Assembly (NCBI RefSeq): GCF_000282495.1 | Contig: NZ_AKJE01000110.1 | Coordinates: forward strand, 1-64,000 | Source of the DNA: Pseudomonas sp. GM79 | GTDB lineage: Bacteria; Pseudomonadota; Gammaproteobacteria; Pseudomonadales; Pseudomonadaceae | Direction of reading: 5' to 3' | Length of the DNA: 64,000 nucleotides | Shown: one piece after another, positions 54,949-63,753 of the stretch | How the letters are laid out: each line of letters opens with the position of its first letter | How positions within the stretch are numbered: position 1 is the first letter of the stretch | Program-made: the position numbers and the translations under genes | Notes under the pieces: generated by a model | Databases searched by the model: none | What the model saw: only the letters and a program-made list of their open reading frames with translations | Told to the model about the DNA's origin: nothing

Positions 54949-55419
54949 ATGCCGAACGACACCAAAGAGTGGGCTCAGCGATTTCCGGAATTTCTCGTTG
55001 AGGCTGAAACACTCTTGGCCAAATCCGAGGAATGCCTGAGTCATTTGCAACTGATCAGCAATGACAAGGACGCCATCGATTGCATGCTCAGCACCCTTCT
55101 CAAGCTGTCCAGCAAGGCCGATGCCTTGGCACTGGCGGCGGTCTCGGAGTTTTCGCTGCATATCCATGGATTACTGAGCTGCGCGCAGAACCACATGGAC
55201 CTGCACGATCAAGCCCTGGACGCGCTCAAGGACTGCTTCACATTATTGGCCTGGCAACTCGAACTCATCGATCAGACTACCGGCCAACTCAGTCTCGATG
55301 ACACTGAACAGACCTCACTGATAGAAGCGTTTGCGTTTCAAGTGGGACAAAGTCAGTTTCAGCCGCCCAGCCATGCCAGACCCTTCAGGTTGGTTTCGTT
55401 CTCGGAACGGCAAGCTTAA
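54949..55419 (+). CDS. Hpt-like helical protein, function unknown
   Basis: The 156-residue all-helical protein starts at ATG 54949 with GGAGATAAGC upstream (a GTG at 54937 is less likely). The segment STLLKLSSKADALALAAVSEFSLHIH follows the pattern of a histidine-phosphotransfer (Hpt) helix pair. However, the position where Hpt proteins carry the phosphorylated His seems to be Leu, and the only His pair lies later (LHIHGLL). It may be a pseudo-Hpt or unrelated. It lies between cheV and a two-component pair, so a signalling role is possible. Confidence 0.6.
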   Translation: MPNDTKEWAQRFPEFLVEAETLLAKSEECLSHLQLISNDKDAIDCMLSTLLKLSSKADALALAAVSEFSLHIHGLLSCAQNHMDLHDQALDALKDCFTLLAWQLELIDQTTGQLSLDDTEQTSLIEAFAFQVGQSQFQPPSHARPFRLVSFSERQA

Positions 55420-55510
55420 AAACATCAACCCTGGCCGTGTTGTGCTTTTCTATTGCCATGACGCCGCCCTATAACTTGATGCGCTCATGCCGCAATTGAA
55501 TGGGCATTGC

Positions 55511-55547
55511 GTCGAAGACAGTTCGAGATAGTTATCCCTGTCTCGAC
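55511..55547. other. hairpin in long intergenic region
   Basis: GTCGAAGACAG (55511-55521) pairs, with one bulge, with CTGTCTCGAC (55538-55547). It may end the preceding transcript; no T-run follows. Confidence 0.35.
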
Positions 55548-55651
55548 TTCAGATAGTGGGCAATAAAAACAAAATGCCTGGCAATCGATATCTTCCGACG
55601 ACAACAATCGAAAGTTTTTCCATTATGGAACCATCGTCCAAAAACTGTATT

Positions 55652-55672
55652 TTGACTATATAGAGCTATATA
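55652..55672. promoter_or_regulatory. AT-rich palindrome upstream of the NarX-like kinase
   Basis: TATATAG-AG-CTATATA (55657-55672) is a perfect inverted repeat just after TTGACT (55652-55657). It stands in the otherwise featureless 468-bp gap 55420-55887 and may be a regulator-binding site or part of the kinase promoter. Confidence 0.4.
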
Positions 55673-55887
55673 CCGAACGCGACCAACGGTATGTTAAGTG
55701 GTAGTATGCGGACCATTAGTTGACGCCAATTAATGGCACAGTGAAGCCAGCCAAGCACCCTGAAGGCTGCATTTCCAGCACTGCACCACAGCCATGAAGG
55801 CGACTTCACACAACGATTTCCACACAGAGACCCGTCAGCCCTTGTGGCCGGTCTGCCCGCAGCGAACATCTATTGGCTCCATCCGCT

Positions 55888-56781
55888 ATGTACGCCAGCC
55901 TCAAGTCAATTACCCTGTGGCCACCCTCCCAAAAAAACGCGCGCCGGTTCACGCTTTTTCTGTGTATCTGTTCGGCGCTTGGCAGCCTGCTGGTCTACAG
56001 CTTGTCCATATCTGTGCCGTTGAGTCTGCTGGTGCTCAATAGTGCAGCGCTGACCTGTGTCTGGGTGGGACATTGCCTTTCGCGCAAATCGATAAAGTTT
56101 CAACCTCAAGAACTGGCTGACCGTCTGCTGCAAGTGCAGGAAAACGAACGCCATCGGCTCAGTCGGGAACTGCATGATGACATCGGTCAATTGCTGACCG
56201 CCGCGAAACTTCAAAGTGAATGGCTCAAACGTCGAATGCCCGAAGAACTGCAGGGTCAGTGTTCGGTACTGTGCGATACGCTGGACGAAACACTCACCAA
56301 GGTGCGAGATGTGTCGGCCATCCTGAATCCGCGGCAACTGGCCAGTCTCGGGCTGGAAGCCAGCCTGCGTGCACATTTACTCAGGACCCTGGCCAATACC
56401 TCCGTGCACTGGAGCCTGGAATGCCATCAACGCCTGACGGGCATACCGGAGGAAATGACGGTGGCAGCCTTTCGCATCACCCAAGAAGCGGTTACCAATA
56501 TACTGCGTCACGCCGAGGCCAGTAATTTGTTGGTCCGCCTGCAACGCCAGCCCCAAGGCCTGACGTTGTTGATCAGCGACGACGGCCTGGGTTTCGCGCC
56601 AGCGGCAGATCCCGCTCGCGAGGGGCAACGCGGAATGGCCGGGATGTCGGAACGGATCGATCAGTTAGGTGGCACACTGACCGTGACCAGCGAGCCGGGC
56701 AAAGGCACTCAAATCGAAGCACTCTTCCCCTGGGCGCCGCGTGCGCTGGAACGGGCCAGTACCAATAAGGTTATGCATTGA
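55888..56781 (+). CDS. NarX/UhpB-type sensor histidine kinase
   Basis: The 297-residue kinase has one or two TM segments (residues ~20-65). The HisKA_3 box is RLLQVQENERHRLSRELHDDIGQLLTA, with phospho-His in RELHDDIGQ. ATPase motifs are ITQEAVTNILRHAEAS, LISDDGLGF and GMAGMSERIDQLGG. There is no periplasmic sensor domain of size, so sensing is probably within the membrane or through a partner. No clear Shine-Dalgarno marks ATG 55888, and the TTG at 55873 is an alternative. It overlaps its regulator gene by 4 bp. Confidence 0.88.
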   Translation: MYASLKSITLWPPSQKNARRFTLFLCICSALGSLLVYSLSISVPLSLLVLNSAALTCVWVGHCLSRKSIKFQPQELADRLLQVQENERHRLSRELHDDIGQLLTAAKLQSEWLKRRMPEELQGQCSVLCDTLDETLTKVRDVSAILNPRQLASLGLEASLRAHLLRTLANTSVHWSLECHQRLTGIPEEMTVAAFRITQEAVTNILRHAEASNLLVRLQRQPQGLTLLISDDGLGFAPAADPAREGQRGMAGMSERIDQLGGTLTVTSEPGKGTQIEALFPWAPRALERASTNKVMH

Positions 56782-57437
56782 CTTGTAACTTACTTCTGGT
56801 GGATGACCACTCGCTTATCAGGGCTGGCGTGCGCGCCCTGGTGCTGGATATTCCCGGCTATGCGGTAATCGGGGAGGCCAATGACGGCTCGCTGTTAGTC
56901 GAGATGGTCGAGCAGCTGTCCCCGGACATCATTCTGCTGGATATTTCCATGAAGGAAACCAGTGGTCTTGAAGCCTTGCAGCGACTCAAGCGCGTACGCC
57001 CGCAGTGCAAAGTGCTCATCCTGTCGATGCACACCGACCCGGCGCTTATCATGCAGGCCCTGGAATCAGGGGCTCATGGCTACCTGCTCAAGGACACCAC
57101 GGCCACCGAACTCGAACATGCCCTGGATGCCTTGCGCAATAACGAACGCTACCTGAGCCCGGCCATTGCCCATACCGTCATCAACCAGGCGCTGACCCGA
57201 ACCCAGAAAAATCAGACGCAAACCCAGGACTCGCACAATCTGACGGCACGTCAGCTGGAAATCCTGCGACTGATTGTTCGCGGAAAATCCACCCGGGAAA
57301 TCGCCAATGGCCTGGGCCTGAGCATCAAGACTGTCGAAACCCACCGCTCGCAGATCATGAAACGCTTGCAGATCTACGATGTGGCCGGTCTGGTGCTGTT
57401 CGCCGTGCGCGAGCAAATCATCAGTCTGGACGATTAG
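56778..57437 (+). CDS. NarL/FixJ-type response regulator
   Basis: The 219-residue regulator has receiver acidic pair VDDHS, phospho-Asp in IILLDISMKETSG, Lys in HGYLLKDTTA, and a LuxR-type helix-turn-helix LTARQLEILRLIVRGKSTREIANGLGLSIKTVETHRSQIMKRL. The start is TTG in a TTGA overlap with the kinase stop; no in-frame ATG is nearby, so coupling is likely. Its 3' end overlaps the convergent lipid kinase gene by 17 bp. Confidence 0.92.
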   Translation: MTCNLLLVDDHSLIRAGVRALVLDIPGYAVIGEANDGSLLVEMVEQLSPDIILLDISMKETSGLEALQRLKRVRPQCKVLILSMHTDPALIMQALESGAHGYLLKDTTATELEHALDALRNNERYLSPAIAHTVINQALTRTQKNQTQTQDSHNLTARQLEILRLIVRGKSTREIANGLGLSIKTVETHRSQIMKRLQIYDVAGLVLFAVREQIISLDD

Positions 57438-58338
57438 CTGGATTCGAGACACTCAATAGCGGCGAGCCCTCGGGCAAATGCACCCGCAATGCCGCCGGGC
57501 GCGCCGAGAAACGCAGACTGTCGCCCTCCAGAGGTTCACCATCAAGGTTGATGTAAAGGCCCTCCGAGACTTTGATCTCGACCCATGGCAAGCGAGCTCG
57601 CACAAACATGTTATCGATGCCGAAGCCATCGGCCAGCAAATCTTTCAAGGTACCGACCACTTCCTGTGGCGCGGGCAAAATGCTGATATCCAGCAGACCA
57701 TCGTCAGCCAGCGCCTGCGGGCACAACACATGACCACCGCCAGCCTGTCGGCCATTGCCAATGCCCAATGCCAGCAATTCGCCGCGCCAGTGAAAATCTG
57801 GCCCCTGCAACTCGCCATAGGCCGCATGCAACTCACTGAAGCGCGATAAACCCGTGAAGAGATAAGCGGCGCCGCCAAGAATTTTTTTCAGATCTTCGGA
57901 GGTATTGGCCGTGACCTGACTGCCAAAGCCGCCAGTGGCCATGTTCAGGAAAACCTGACCGCCTACTTCTCCCAGATCAATGGTTCGCGGGACAGCCTCC
58001 AGAAGATCCAACGCCTGAGCGGGCTCCAGAGGCACACCGGCAGCACGAGCAAAATCATTGGCGGTGCCCAAGGGCAAAAGTACCAGGCTGGCCTGCGTCG
58101 AATGCGCCGCCATGGCTTCAGCGATGTCACGCAAGGTACCGTCGCCGCCGCCGGCAATCAGATGCGTATAGCCTGCCGTCAGCGCTTCTTCCACCAACCG
58201 CTGCGCATCACCGGCCTCCCAGGTCAGTCGAACAGCCAGTTTCCAGCCCTGCTGGCGCTTGCCTTCGACGGCTGCACGGACCTCCTCATTGAGTGCCTGC
58301 TTGCCATGCAGAATCAACAGTGCCTTGCGCTCGCTCAT
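57421..58338 (-). CDS. lipid kinase YegS-like (diacylglycerol kinase catalytic family)
   Basis: The 305-residue protein has KALLILHGKQALN near the start, the nucleotide loop AGGGDGTLRDIAEAM, and LLPLGTANDFARAAGV, both diagnostic of the DAGK/YegS/sphingosine kinase fold. The C-terminal domain includes YINLDGEPLEGDSLRF. YegS phosphorylates lipids such as phosphatidylglycerol in vitro; the true substrate is unsettled. GGAGTGGC precedes ATG 58338. It is convergent with, and overlaps, the response regulator gene. Confidence 0.9.
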   Translation of the reverse strand: MSERKALLILHGKQALNEEVRAAVEGKRQQGWKLAVRLTWEAGDAQRLVEEALTAGYTHLIAGGGDGTLRDIAEAMAAHSTQASLVLLPLGTANDFARAAGVPLEPAQALDLLEAVPRTIDLGEVGGQVFLNMATGGFGSQVTANTSEDLKKILGGAAYLFTGLSRFSELHAAYGELQGPDFHWRGELLALGIGNGRQAGGGHVLCPQALADDGLLDISILPAPQEVVGTLKDLLADGFGIDNMFVRARLPWVEIKVSEGLYINLDGEPLEGDSLRFSARPAALRVHLPEGSPLLSVSNPANRPD

Positions 58339-58569
58339 TTTTGCCACTCCCATATCCGCAATTCCATGGGATATGTTGACCTCGCAGCCCCTGATAAAAG
58401 TCGACTGGATTTCAATTATTTCCAAGGGAAGGAAACGTGAGTCCTACAGAGCGGTATTTTTTCGTACAAAACATGAGGAATCGGCTCAATTGACCCATCC
58501 GAACAATTGGTACACCGTTGGATCTCGGTTATCAGTTATCACCCGTTAATTACACAGGGACGTGAAAAA

Positions 58570-58674
58570 ATGAATGAAACCCCCTTAAGGGCCTCAAAAA
58601 GCGCAAGCAACAACGGCATCGATCACCTGAATGGTTTTAACGCAAGGAGCCAGTTAGTCCATGCAAAGCCATGA
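58570..58674 (+). CDS. candidate 34-residue ORF overlapping the next start
   Basis: ATG 58570, with AGGGA about 10 nt upstream, opens MNETPLRASKSASNNG and ends at TGA 58672-58674, overlapping the start of the next gene. It may be a coupling leader peptide. The remaining bases of the 322-bp gap 58339-58660 show no clear signal. Confidence 0.3.
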   Translation: MNETPLRASKSASNNGIDHLNGFNARSQLVHAKP

Positions 58675-58969
58675 CCTCAGACTACCGGTAACTCCGGTCG
58701 CGCCGTTCGCAGAAAATCGCGCCAATCATCAGGCTGAACTCAAAAACAGCGCAAAGCACGCCGGAGAAGTGGACATGGAACCTCGCGTCATTGAACTGGA
58801 GACACACCTCAAGTACATCCGCAGAGACATGGATGAAGTCCGGGGTGACGTCAAATCCATCAAACACAGGCTTGCCTATTCAGCTGGCGCAACAGCCGTG
58901 ATCCTGGGTCTTCTGGCCTGGATCGCCAACAGCCGCTTCGATCAGGTCGTGACACTTCTGGCACATTAA
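58661..58969 (+). CDS. small membrane protein with coiled coil
   Basis: The 102-residue protein has a polar N-terminus, a coiled-coil segment VIELETHLKYIRRDMDEVRG and a single TM helix (AYSAGATAVILGLLAWIA), ending with a short tail. The layout (coil then C-terminal helix) recalls small inner-membrane proteins of unknown role. AAGGAG lies 11 nt before ATG 58661. An internal ATG at 58775 with GGAG would give 64 residues and is a fair alternative. Confidence 0.65.
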   Translation: MQSHDLRLPVTPVAPFAENRANHQAELKNSAKHAGEVDMEPRVIELETHLKYIRRDMDEVRGDVKSIKHRLAYSAGATAVILGLLAWIANSRFDQVVTLLAH

Positions 58970-58984
58970 GAAATGGTCACGCAC

Positions 58985-59013
58985 GCAAGCCCGATGCGAT
59001 CAACCGGGCTTGC
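58985..59013. terminator. hairpin between convergent genes
   Basis: GCAAGCCCG (58985-58993) pairs perfectly with CGGGCTTGC (59005-59013). It lies between the small membrane protein gene and moeA; a long T-run is lacking. Confidence 0.5.
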
Positions 59014-59034
59014 GGGGCAAAACCAGTGCCTGTA

Positions 59035-60261
59035 TCAGCTCAAGACTTCACTCAGCGGGATGAAGCTCACCCAATCACCCTCAATCAACGTACGGTCCTC
59101 CAGCACTTCAACCAGACCGTCAGCCCAGGCAGCACTGCGCAGTACGCCAGAGCTCTGATTCCTGTAGATGATTGCCCGGCCATTCTCCAGACGTCCGCGC
59201 AAGTACTCACGTCGGTTACCAGCCTTTGGCCAGACAAACCCTGCCGGCACCTGAAACTTCAGGGGCTCAACTTCTTTTACGCCTTGGCGGCGCAAAAGGT
59301 AGGGCCTTGCCAACAGAGCAAAAGTGACCAGGGTAGACGCCGGATTGCCGGGTAAACCGATCACGGGCACGCCGCGAAAATGCCCGAACGTCAGCGGCTT
59401 GCCTGGTTTGATGGCAAGCTTCCACAGCGTCAATTCGCCCTCTTCCCGCAAAGCAATGCCCAGAAAGTCAGCCTCTCCCACCGATACGCCACCGGTCGAG
59501 AGAATCAGGTCGACATCCTTCAACTCACCGAGGCGGGCACGAGTGGTCGCTAAATCATCGGGAAGAATACCGGCATCGATCACCTCACAACCTAACCGCT
59601 GCAACCAGCTGCAAAGCAACACTCGATTACTGTTGTAGATCTGTCCTGGCCCAAGGGCCTGACCAGGCTCAATCAACTCATCACCGGTAGACAAGACCGC
59701 AACACGAACCTTGCGAACCACGTCCAGCTCAGCGCATCCCAGCGATGCCGCCAGCCCCTGCTCAATAGGCCCCAGACGCGTTCCGGCGGGCAGGATCAGC
59801 TCACCGACGGTGGCCTCCTGACCTTGTGGACGGATGTTCTTTCCTGGGGTCATGGTTTCGGTGAAACGTACTCGCTCATCCGCCTGAACCTCGGCGTTCT
59901 CCTGCATCTCGACACAGTCGGCACCAGCGGGCACAGGCGCGCCAGTGAAGATCCGCGCACAAGTACCTGGCTTCAAGGGCTCCGGGGCCTGGCCTGCAAA
60001 AATCTTCTGACTGACCACCAACGGCTCTCCCGTCCAGTCGGCCACGCGCAAGGCATAACCGTCCATGGCACTGTTGGGCCAAGGTGGCAAATCAAGTGTC
60101 GAGACCAGGTCAGCGGCCAGGACACGCCCCTGAACCTGCGCCAACGGCAAGCGTTCGTGCTCACGAATCTTCGAGGCGTCGGCCATTTCCAGTAAACGCG
60201 CCAGTGCCACCTCGACAGCCATCAGACTGCCTGTCTTGCCTGGCTTACCCGCGGGTTTCAC
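59035..60261 (-). CDS. moeA: molybdopterin molybdenumtransferase MoeA
   Basis: The 408-residue MoeA has LDLPPWPNSAMDGYALR, RIFTGAPVPAGADCVEMQE, the MPT-binding VLSTGDELIEPGQ, and LSTGGVSVGEADF and GLPGNPASTLVTF. It inserts molybdate into adenylated molybdopterin to finish the molybdenum cofactor. The start is GTG 60261, overlapping moaB by 17 bp; ATG 60222 is an alternative that loses 13 residues. It forms an operon with moaB. Confidence 0.93.
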   Translation of the reverse strand: MKPAGKPGKTGSLMAVEVALARLLEMADASKIREHERLPLAQVQGRVLAADLVSTLDLPPWPNSAMDGYALRVADWTGEPLVVSQKIFAGQAPEPLKPGTCARIFTGAPVPAGADCVEMQENAEVQADERVRFTETMTPGKNIRPQGQEATVGELILPAGTRLGPIEQGLAASLGCAELDVVRKVRVAVLSTGDELIEPGQALGPGQIYNSNRVLLCSWLQRLGCEVIDAGILPDDLATTRARLGELKDVDLILSTGGVSVGEADFLGIALREEGELTLWKLAIKPGKPLTFGHFRGVPVIGLPGNPASTLVTFALLARPYLLRRQGVKEVEPLKFQVPAGFVWPKAGNRREYLRGRLENGRAIIYRNQSSGVLRSAAWADGLVEVLEDRTLIEGDWVSFIPLSEVLS

Positions 60262-60784
60262 AGGGTGCCGCCTGTTTCAGATGGGCCACGAAATTGCACG
60301 GACGGTGACGAGAATCCAGTTGCTCGGCGAGAATGCCGTCCCAACCGGTGCGCACCGCGTTGGTCGAGCCCGGCAAGCAGCACACCAGCGTGCCATTGGC
60401 CAGACCAGCCAAGGCCCGGGACTGAACCGTCGAGGTGCCGATATCCGCTACCGATATCTGCCGGAACAATTCACCAAAACCATCGACCTGTTTATCCAGC
60501 AGGCAACTCACGGCTTCGGGCGTGCTGTCGCGACCGGTGAACCCGGTACCGCCGGTGATCAGCACCACTTGCACGACCTCATCAGCAATCCAGTTGGCGA
60601 CTTGCGCGCGAATTTTGTAGAGGTCATCTTTAAGCAATACACGGGCCGCCAGGTTATGACCGGCAGCGCTCAAACGGTCGACGAAGACCTGGCCTGAGGT
60701 ATCGGTTTCCAGGGTACGGGTATCGCTGACAGTCAGCACCGCGATGTTGAGCGGTGCGAAAGGTACATCAGCCTTGGCTTTCAT
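60245..60784 (-). CDS. moaB: molybdenum cofactor biosynthesis protein MoaB
   Basis: The 179-residue MogA/MoaB-fold protein has NIAVLTVSDTRTLETDTSG, LITGGTGFTGRDSTPEAV, SRALAGLANGTLVCCLPGS and a C-terminal CNFVAHLK. MoaB/MogA adenylate molybdopterin before metal insertion by MoeA, whose gene overlaps downstream. It is divergent from mobA, with an 81-bp shared promoter gap. Confidence 0.93.
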   Translation of the reverse strand: MKAKADVPFAPLNIAVLTVSDTRTLETDTSGQVFVDRLSAAGHNLAARVLLKDDLYKIRAQVANWIADEVVQVVLITGGTGFTGRDSTPEAVSCLLDKQVDGFGELFRQISVADIGTSTVQSRALAGLANGTLVCCLPGSTNAVRTGWDGILAEQLDSRHRPCNFVAHLKQAAPCETRG

Positions 60785-60865
60785 AGGCTCGTCCAGTTGT
60801 AGGAGAAACAGCCCGGTGTTATATCACAGCGCCTCATTTTTTCGCCGCCCTCATGGAGAAGTGCG

Positions 60866-61468
60866 ATGACCTCGAATACACCTCTGGCACCTTGCTCCAT
60901 TCTGCTCCTGGCCGGCGGTCGCGGCCAACGCATGGGCGGTCAGGACAAGGGATTGCTGGATTGGCACGGCGAACCGCTGATCGCGCATCTGCACCGCAAG
61001 ACACGCCCGCTGAGTGATGACCTGATCATCTCCTGCAACAGAAACCTGGAAAAATATGCGCCTTATGCGGATCAGTTGGTCCATGACGACGAAGGCGACT
61101 TTCCGGGGCCGTTGGCGGGTATTCGCGCTGGCCTGAAGGCCGCCCGTCACGCCTGCTTACTCGTGCTGCCCTGCGATGTGCCACGCATCGATGCCGCGCT
61201 GCTCCAGAGCATGCGTGAAACCGCCGGACAGCATCCGGACAAACCGATGATGCTGCGCCATGGTGAACATTGGGAACCCTTGCTGTGCATGATTCCCGTC
61301 GCCCTTTCAGCGGCTTTCGAGACTGCCTGGAACGAAGGCGAGCGCAGCCCGGGTCGCCTTATGCGCAAGCTGGGCGCCACAGCCCTGCAATGCCCGGATA
61401 ACGACCCCCGCCTGGCCAATCTCAATACGCCGGAACTGTTAAGCACACACCACACTGTGTCAGACTGA
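60866..61468 (+). CDS. mobA: molybdenum cofactor guanylyltransferase MobA
   Basis: The 200-residue nucleotidyltransferase has the GTP-binding start ILLLAGGRGQRMGGQDKGL, VHDDEGDFPGPLAGIRAGL and LVLPCDVPRIDAALL. It joins GMP to Mo-molybdopterin, giving the bis-MGD cofactor of nitrate reductase, formate dehydrogenase and similar enzymes. Together with moaB-moeA across the promoter it forms a molybdenum-cofactor cluster. Confidence 0.93.
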   Translation: MTSNTPLAPCSILLLAGGRGQRMGGQDKGLLDWHGEPLIAHLHRKTRPLSDDLIISCNRNLEKYAPYADQLVHDDEGDFPGPLAGIRAGLKAARHACLLVLPCDVPRIDAALLQSMRETAGQHPDKPMMLRHGEHWEPLLCMIPVALSAAFETAWNEGERSPGRLMRKLGATALQCPDNDPRLANLNTPELLSTHHTVSD

Positions 61469-61544
61469 CACGCGAAGGAACTTGCGCGCGTTGTATACGT
61501 CTCAAGCTCAGCAACCAAAAGAATTCCCATTCGGAGACACACCC

Positions 61545-61766
61545 ATGACTCAACGGACCCTCGCCACTTTCATGCTCGCACTGGGCCTTGCCACCCTCGC
61601 CGGTTGCGCATCGCCTACAGTGATCACCTTGAATGACGGTCGAGAAATCCAGGCCGTCGACGCGCCTAAGTACGATGAAGAATCGGGCTTTTACGAATTC
61701 GAACAACTGGATGGCAAGCACACCCGCGTCAACAAAGATCAGGTCCGTACCGTTAAAGATCTGTAA
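61545..61766 (+). CDS. YgdI/YgdR-family lipoprotein (DUF903)
   Basis: The 73-residue lipoprotein has a signal peptide with lipobox TLAGC, then SPTVITLNDGREIQAVDAPKYDEESGFYEFEQLDG and KDQVRTVKDL, the small SH3-like fold of the DUF903 family. It sits in the cell envelope; the role is unknown. CGGAGA precedes ATG 61545, and an intrinsic terminator follows. Confidence 0.88.
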   Translation: MTQRTLATFMLALGLATLAGCASPTVITLNDGREIQAVDAPKYDEESGFYEFEQLDGKHTRVNKDQVRTVKDL

Positions 61767-61790
61767 TCTTTACGGCGACAACCAGATACA

Positions 61791-61819
61791 GAAAAGCCCG
61801 CTTTTAAAGCGGGCTTTTT
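61791..61819 (+). terminator. intrinsic terminator after the DUF903 lipoprotein
   Basis: AGCCCGCTTT pairs with AAAGCGGGCT across a very short loop, followed by TTTTC and preceded by GAAAA, so it may act in both directions. Confidence 0.88.
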
Positions 61820-61855
61820 CGTGGCTGAAGAAAAGCAGGGTCGTTAGCCCTGTGA

Positions 61856-62746
61856 TCACCACTGCAAGGTGATGGTGCTTTCGAATTCTCTTTCCTGCCC
61901 CGTGACCGGATCGACAAATCGCAGCCCCTGGGCCAACAGCTTCAAGGGGTTGGCATAGTCATCTTCTACGTCCTTGAGCACCTGCGGATAGAACGGATCA
62001 TTGCAGATGCTGGCCCCCAGGGCTGTCATGTGAACTCGCAACTGATGTTTCTTGCCCGTCACCGGGTACAACGCATAACGCCAGAGTTCACCGTTTTTCT
62101 CCCTGACCTCGACAGCCGTCTCGGTATTGCTGATGCCCGGACCTTCTTGCATGCGAAAAAACGGCTCGCCATCGATAAGTCGACTTTTATGGACCAGCGG
62201 GAAGGAGTGTTCAGGCAATGCCCGGGCGATTGCTTCATAGCGCTTTTCGATCTGGCGTGTAGGAAACAATGACTGATACGCCGACCGACTCTGAGGGTTG
62301 GCTGAAAACAGCACCAGCCCCGCCGTATGCCGGTCGATGCGATGCAAAGGCACCAGATGCGGGTTATCCAGTCGACGGATCAGCCGTCGCAGCAATGTCT
62401 GCTCCACGTATTCGCCCGCCGGAGTCACAGGCAGAAAGTGCGGCTTGTCCACCACCACCAGATGCTCGTCGGCATAGAGGATCGACTCCACTACCGGGAT
62501 CGGTTTTTCGTCCGGCACCTCACGGAAATAATGAATCCGCAGACCTTCCCTGTAAGGCAGGTCCAGGGCGATCGGCAAGCCTTGCCCATCAAGGACACGA
62601 CCGCGAGCAATTCTGTCCAGCCATTGTTCACGACCGATGGCGCTGAAGTGTTCGCACAGGCAATCGAGGACGGTCTGCCACGTCCCCGGCGGCAGATAGA
62701 GCGTGCTGGCCTGGTTGTGTGCGGCAGAAAAAGATGAAGTGGACAT
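61856..62746 (-). CDS. RluA-family pseudouridine synthase
   Basis: The 296-residue protein has the catalytic motif PLHRIDRHTAGLVLFS (nucleophile Asp in RID), with ILYADEHLVVVDKPHFLPV before it and GKKHQLRVHMTALG after it. RluA-type enzymes isomerise uridine in rRNA or tRNA. Divergence from RluA/C/D suggests a less-studied subfamily, and the target base is unknown. Confidence 0.9.
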   Translation of the reverse strand: MSTSSFSAAHNQASTLYLPPGTWQTVLDCLCEHFSAIGREQWLDRIARGRVLDGQGLPIALDLPYREGLRIHYFREVPDEKPIPVVESILYADEHLVVVDKPHFLPVTPAGEYVEQTLLRRLIRRLDNPHLVPLHRIDRHTAGLVLFSANPQSRSAYQSLFPTRQIEKRYEAIARALPEHSFPLVHKSRLIDGEPFFRMQEGPGISNTETAVEVREKNGELWRYALYPVTGKKHQLRVHMTALGASICNDPFYPQVLKDVEDDYANPLKLLAQGLRFVDPVTGQEREFESTITLQW

Positions 62747-62819
62747 ACGAAAAGCTCTAACCCCTCAATACAGAGCGGCATTATCCAACAGTGGCCGGAA
62801 CGAACCTAGAAGAGAATCC

Positions 62820-63140
62820 TCAGGCCGGTATCGACTGTGCTCGAGCGGCCGCTTCGGTGAACTCCTTGAGCCAGCGCAGCACATCGACCGCTTCCCAGCG
62901 CCCCGGATCATAAAGCGCATACAACAACCCCTGATAGCCCACGACATCCAGCTGCCGGTGGTAGCCCGCACGCTGGAACAAGGCTTCGATTTCGGCGAAA
63001 CAGGTATTGAAATGCAATTTGTTGAAGGGTGTTTTCCCCTCCGTGACCAGACCATCCAAACGCAGTTCGAGGACAGCCTCGCGCACCACGTCCGCCGACA
63101 TCCGGTTCACGCTGTTCTTCAATTGCTCGACATTGACCAA
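62820..63140 (-). CDS. uncharacterised 106-residue protein
   Basis: The protein is likely all-helical: VEQLKNSVNRMSADVVREAVLELRLDG, then HFNTCFAEIEALFQRAGY and WEAVDVLRWLKEFTEAAA. There is no signal peptide. The first codon seems to be TTG at 63140, with GAGG 8 nt upstream; the internal ATG at 63101 would remove 13 residues. I do not recognise the family. Confidence 0.6.
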   Translation of the reverse strand: MVNVEQLKNSVNRMSADVVREAVLELRLDGLVTEGKTPFNKLHFNTCFAEIEALFQRAGYHRQLDVVGYQGLLYALYDPGRWEAVDVLRWLKEFTEAAARAQSIPA

Positions 63141-63303
63141 GGTTCATCCCTCTGACGTCCGGGATCGCCTGCGTAAACCCGAAACCGGGGAAAGCATGGC
63201 AGGCAATCGGAGTAACTGTATGAACATACAGTAACCGAATAACCTGTCTTTGGCCAAGGGATGAAACGAGGATCGCGACAGGTGGGGCGCATCGCCAGCA
63301 GCG

Positions 63304-63546
63304 TCAGGGTTCGCGCAGGAACGCCACCACTTCATCGGCACCGAACGGCCAGCCCAACTCAGCGCCGGTATCGATCCGTCGCAACACCGGAATACGCAGA
63401 CTGTAAGCTTCGAACCAGGTTTCATCGTCAGCGATATCCACCAGTTCCACCAACAGACCACGCTCGACAAACTCCATCAGCATGGCTTCGGCGACTTCAC
63501 AAAGATGGCAACCAACGGTGCCGAACAACTGACATTCAGGAGGCAT
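63304..63546 (-). CDS. glutaredoxin-like protein (DUF836 type)
   Basis: The 80-residue thioredoxin-fold protein has the CxxC motif TVGCHLCEVAEAM, the strand LVELVDIADDETW and cis-Pro in LRIPVLRRIDTG. It probably acts as a small cytosolic redox protein. The ATG at 63546 is chosen by analogy with relatives that start M-x-P-E-C-Q-L-F-G; ATG 63561 would add five residues. Confidence 0.82.
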   Translation of the reverse strand: MPPECQLFGTVGCHLCEVAEAMLMEFVERGLLVELVDIADDETWFEAYSLRIPVLRRIDTGAELGWPFGADEVVAFLREP

Positions 63547-63753
63547 GACGACAAGACCCATCGAAGTAAGCGCTCATTCTAGGCCCGCGATCAAAAGCAG
63601 TCGAGCCGATGCCCTATCTGTCTGAGCAATGGCATTTCAAGAGATTTCGGTAAACTCCTGACGCACATCATTCGCCTTAACGGCCATTTGCACGATGCTC
63701 GCGTCTTTTTTACTTCTACGCTTGAGTAGCCAGAACCCTCACCGGAGTTTTTT

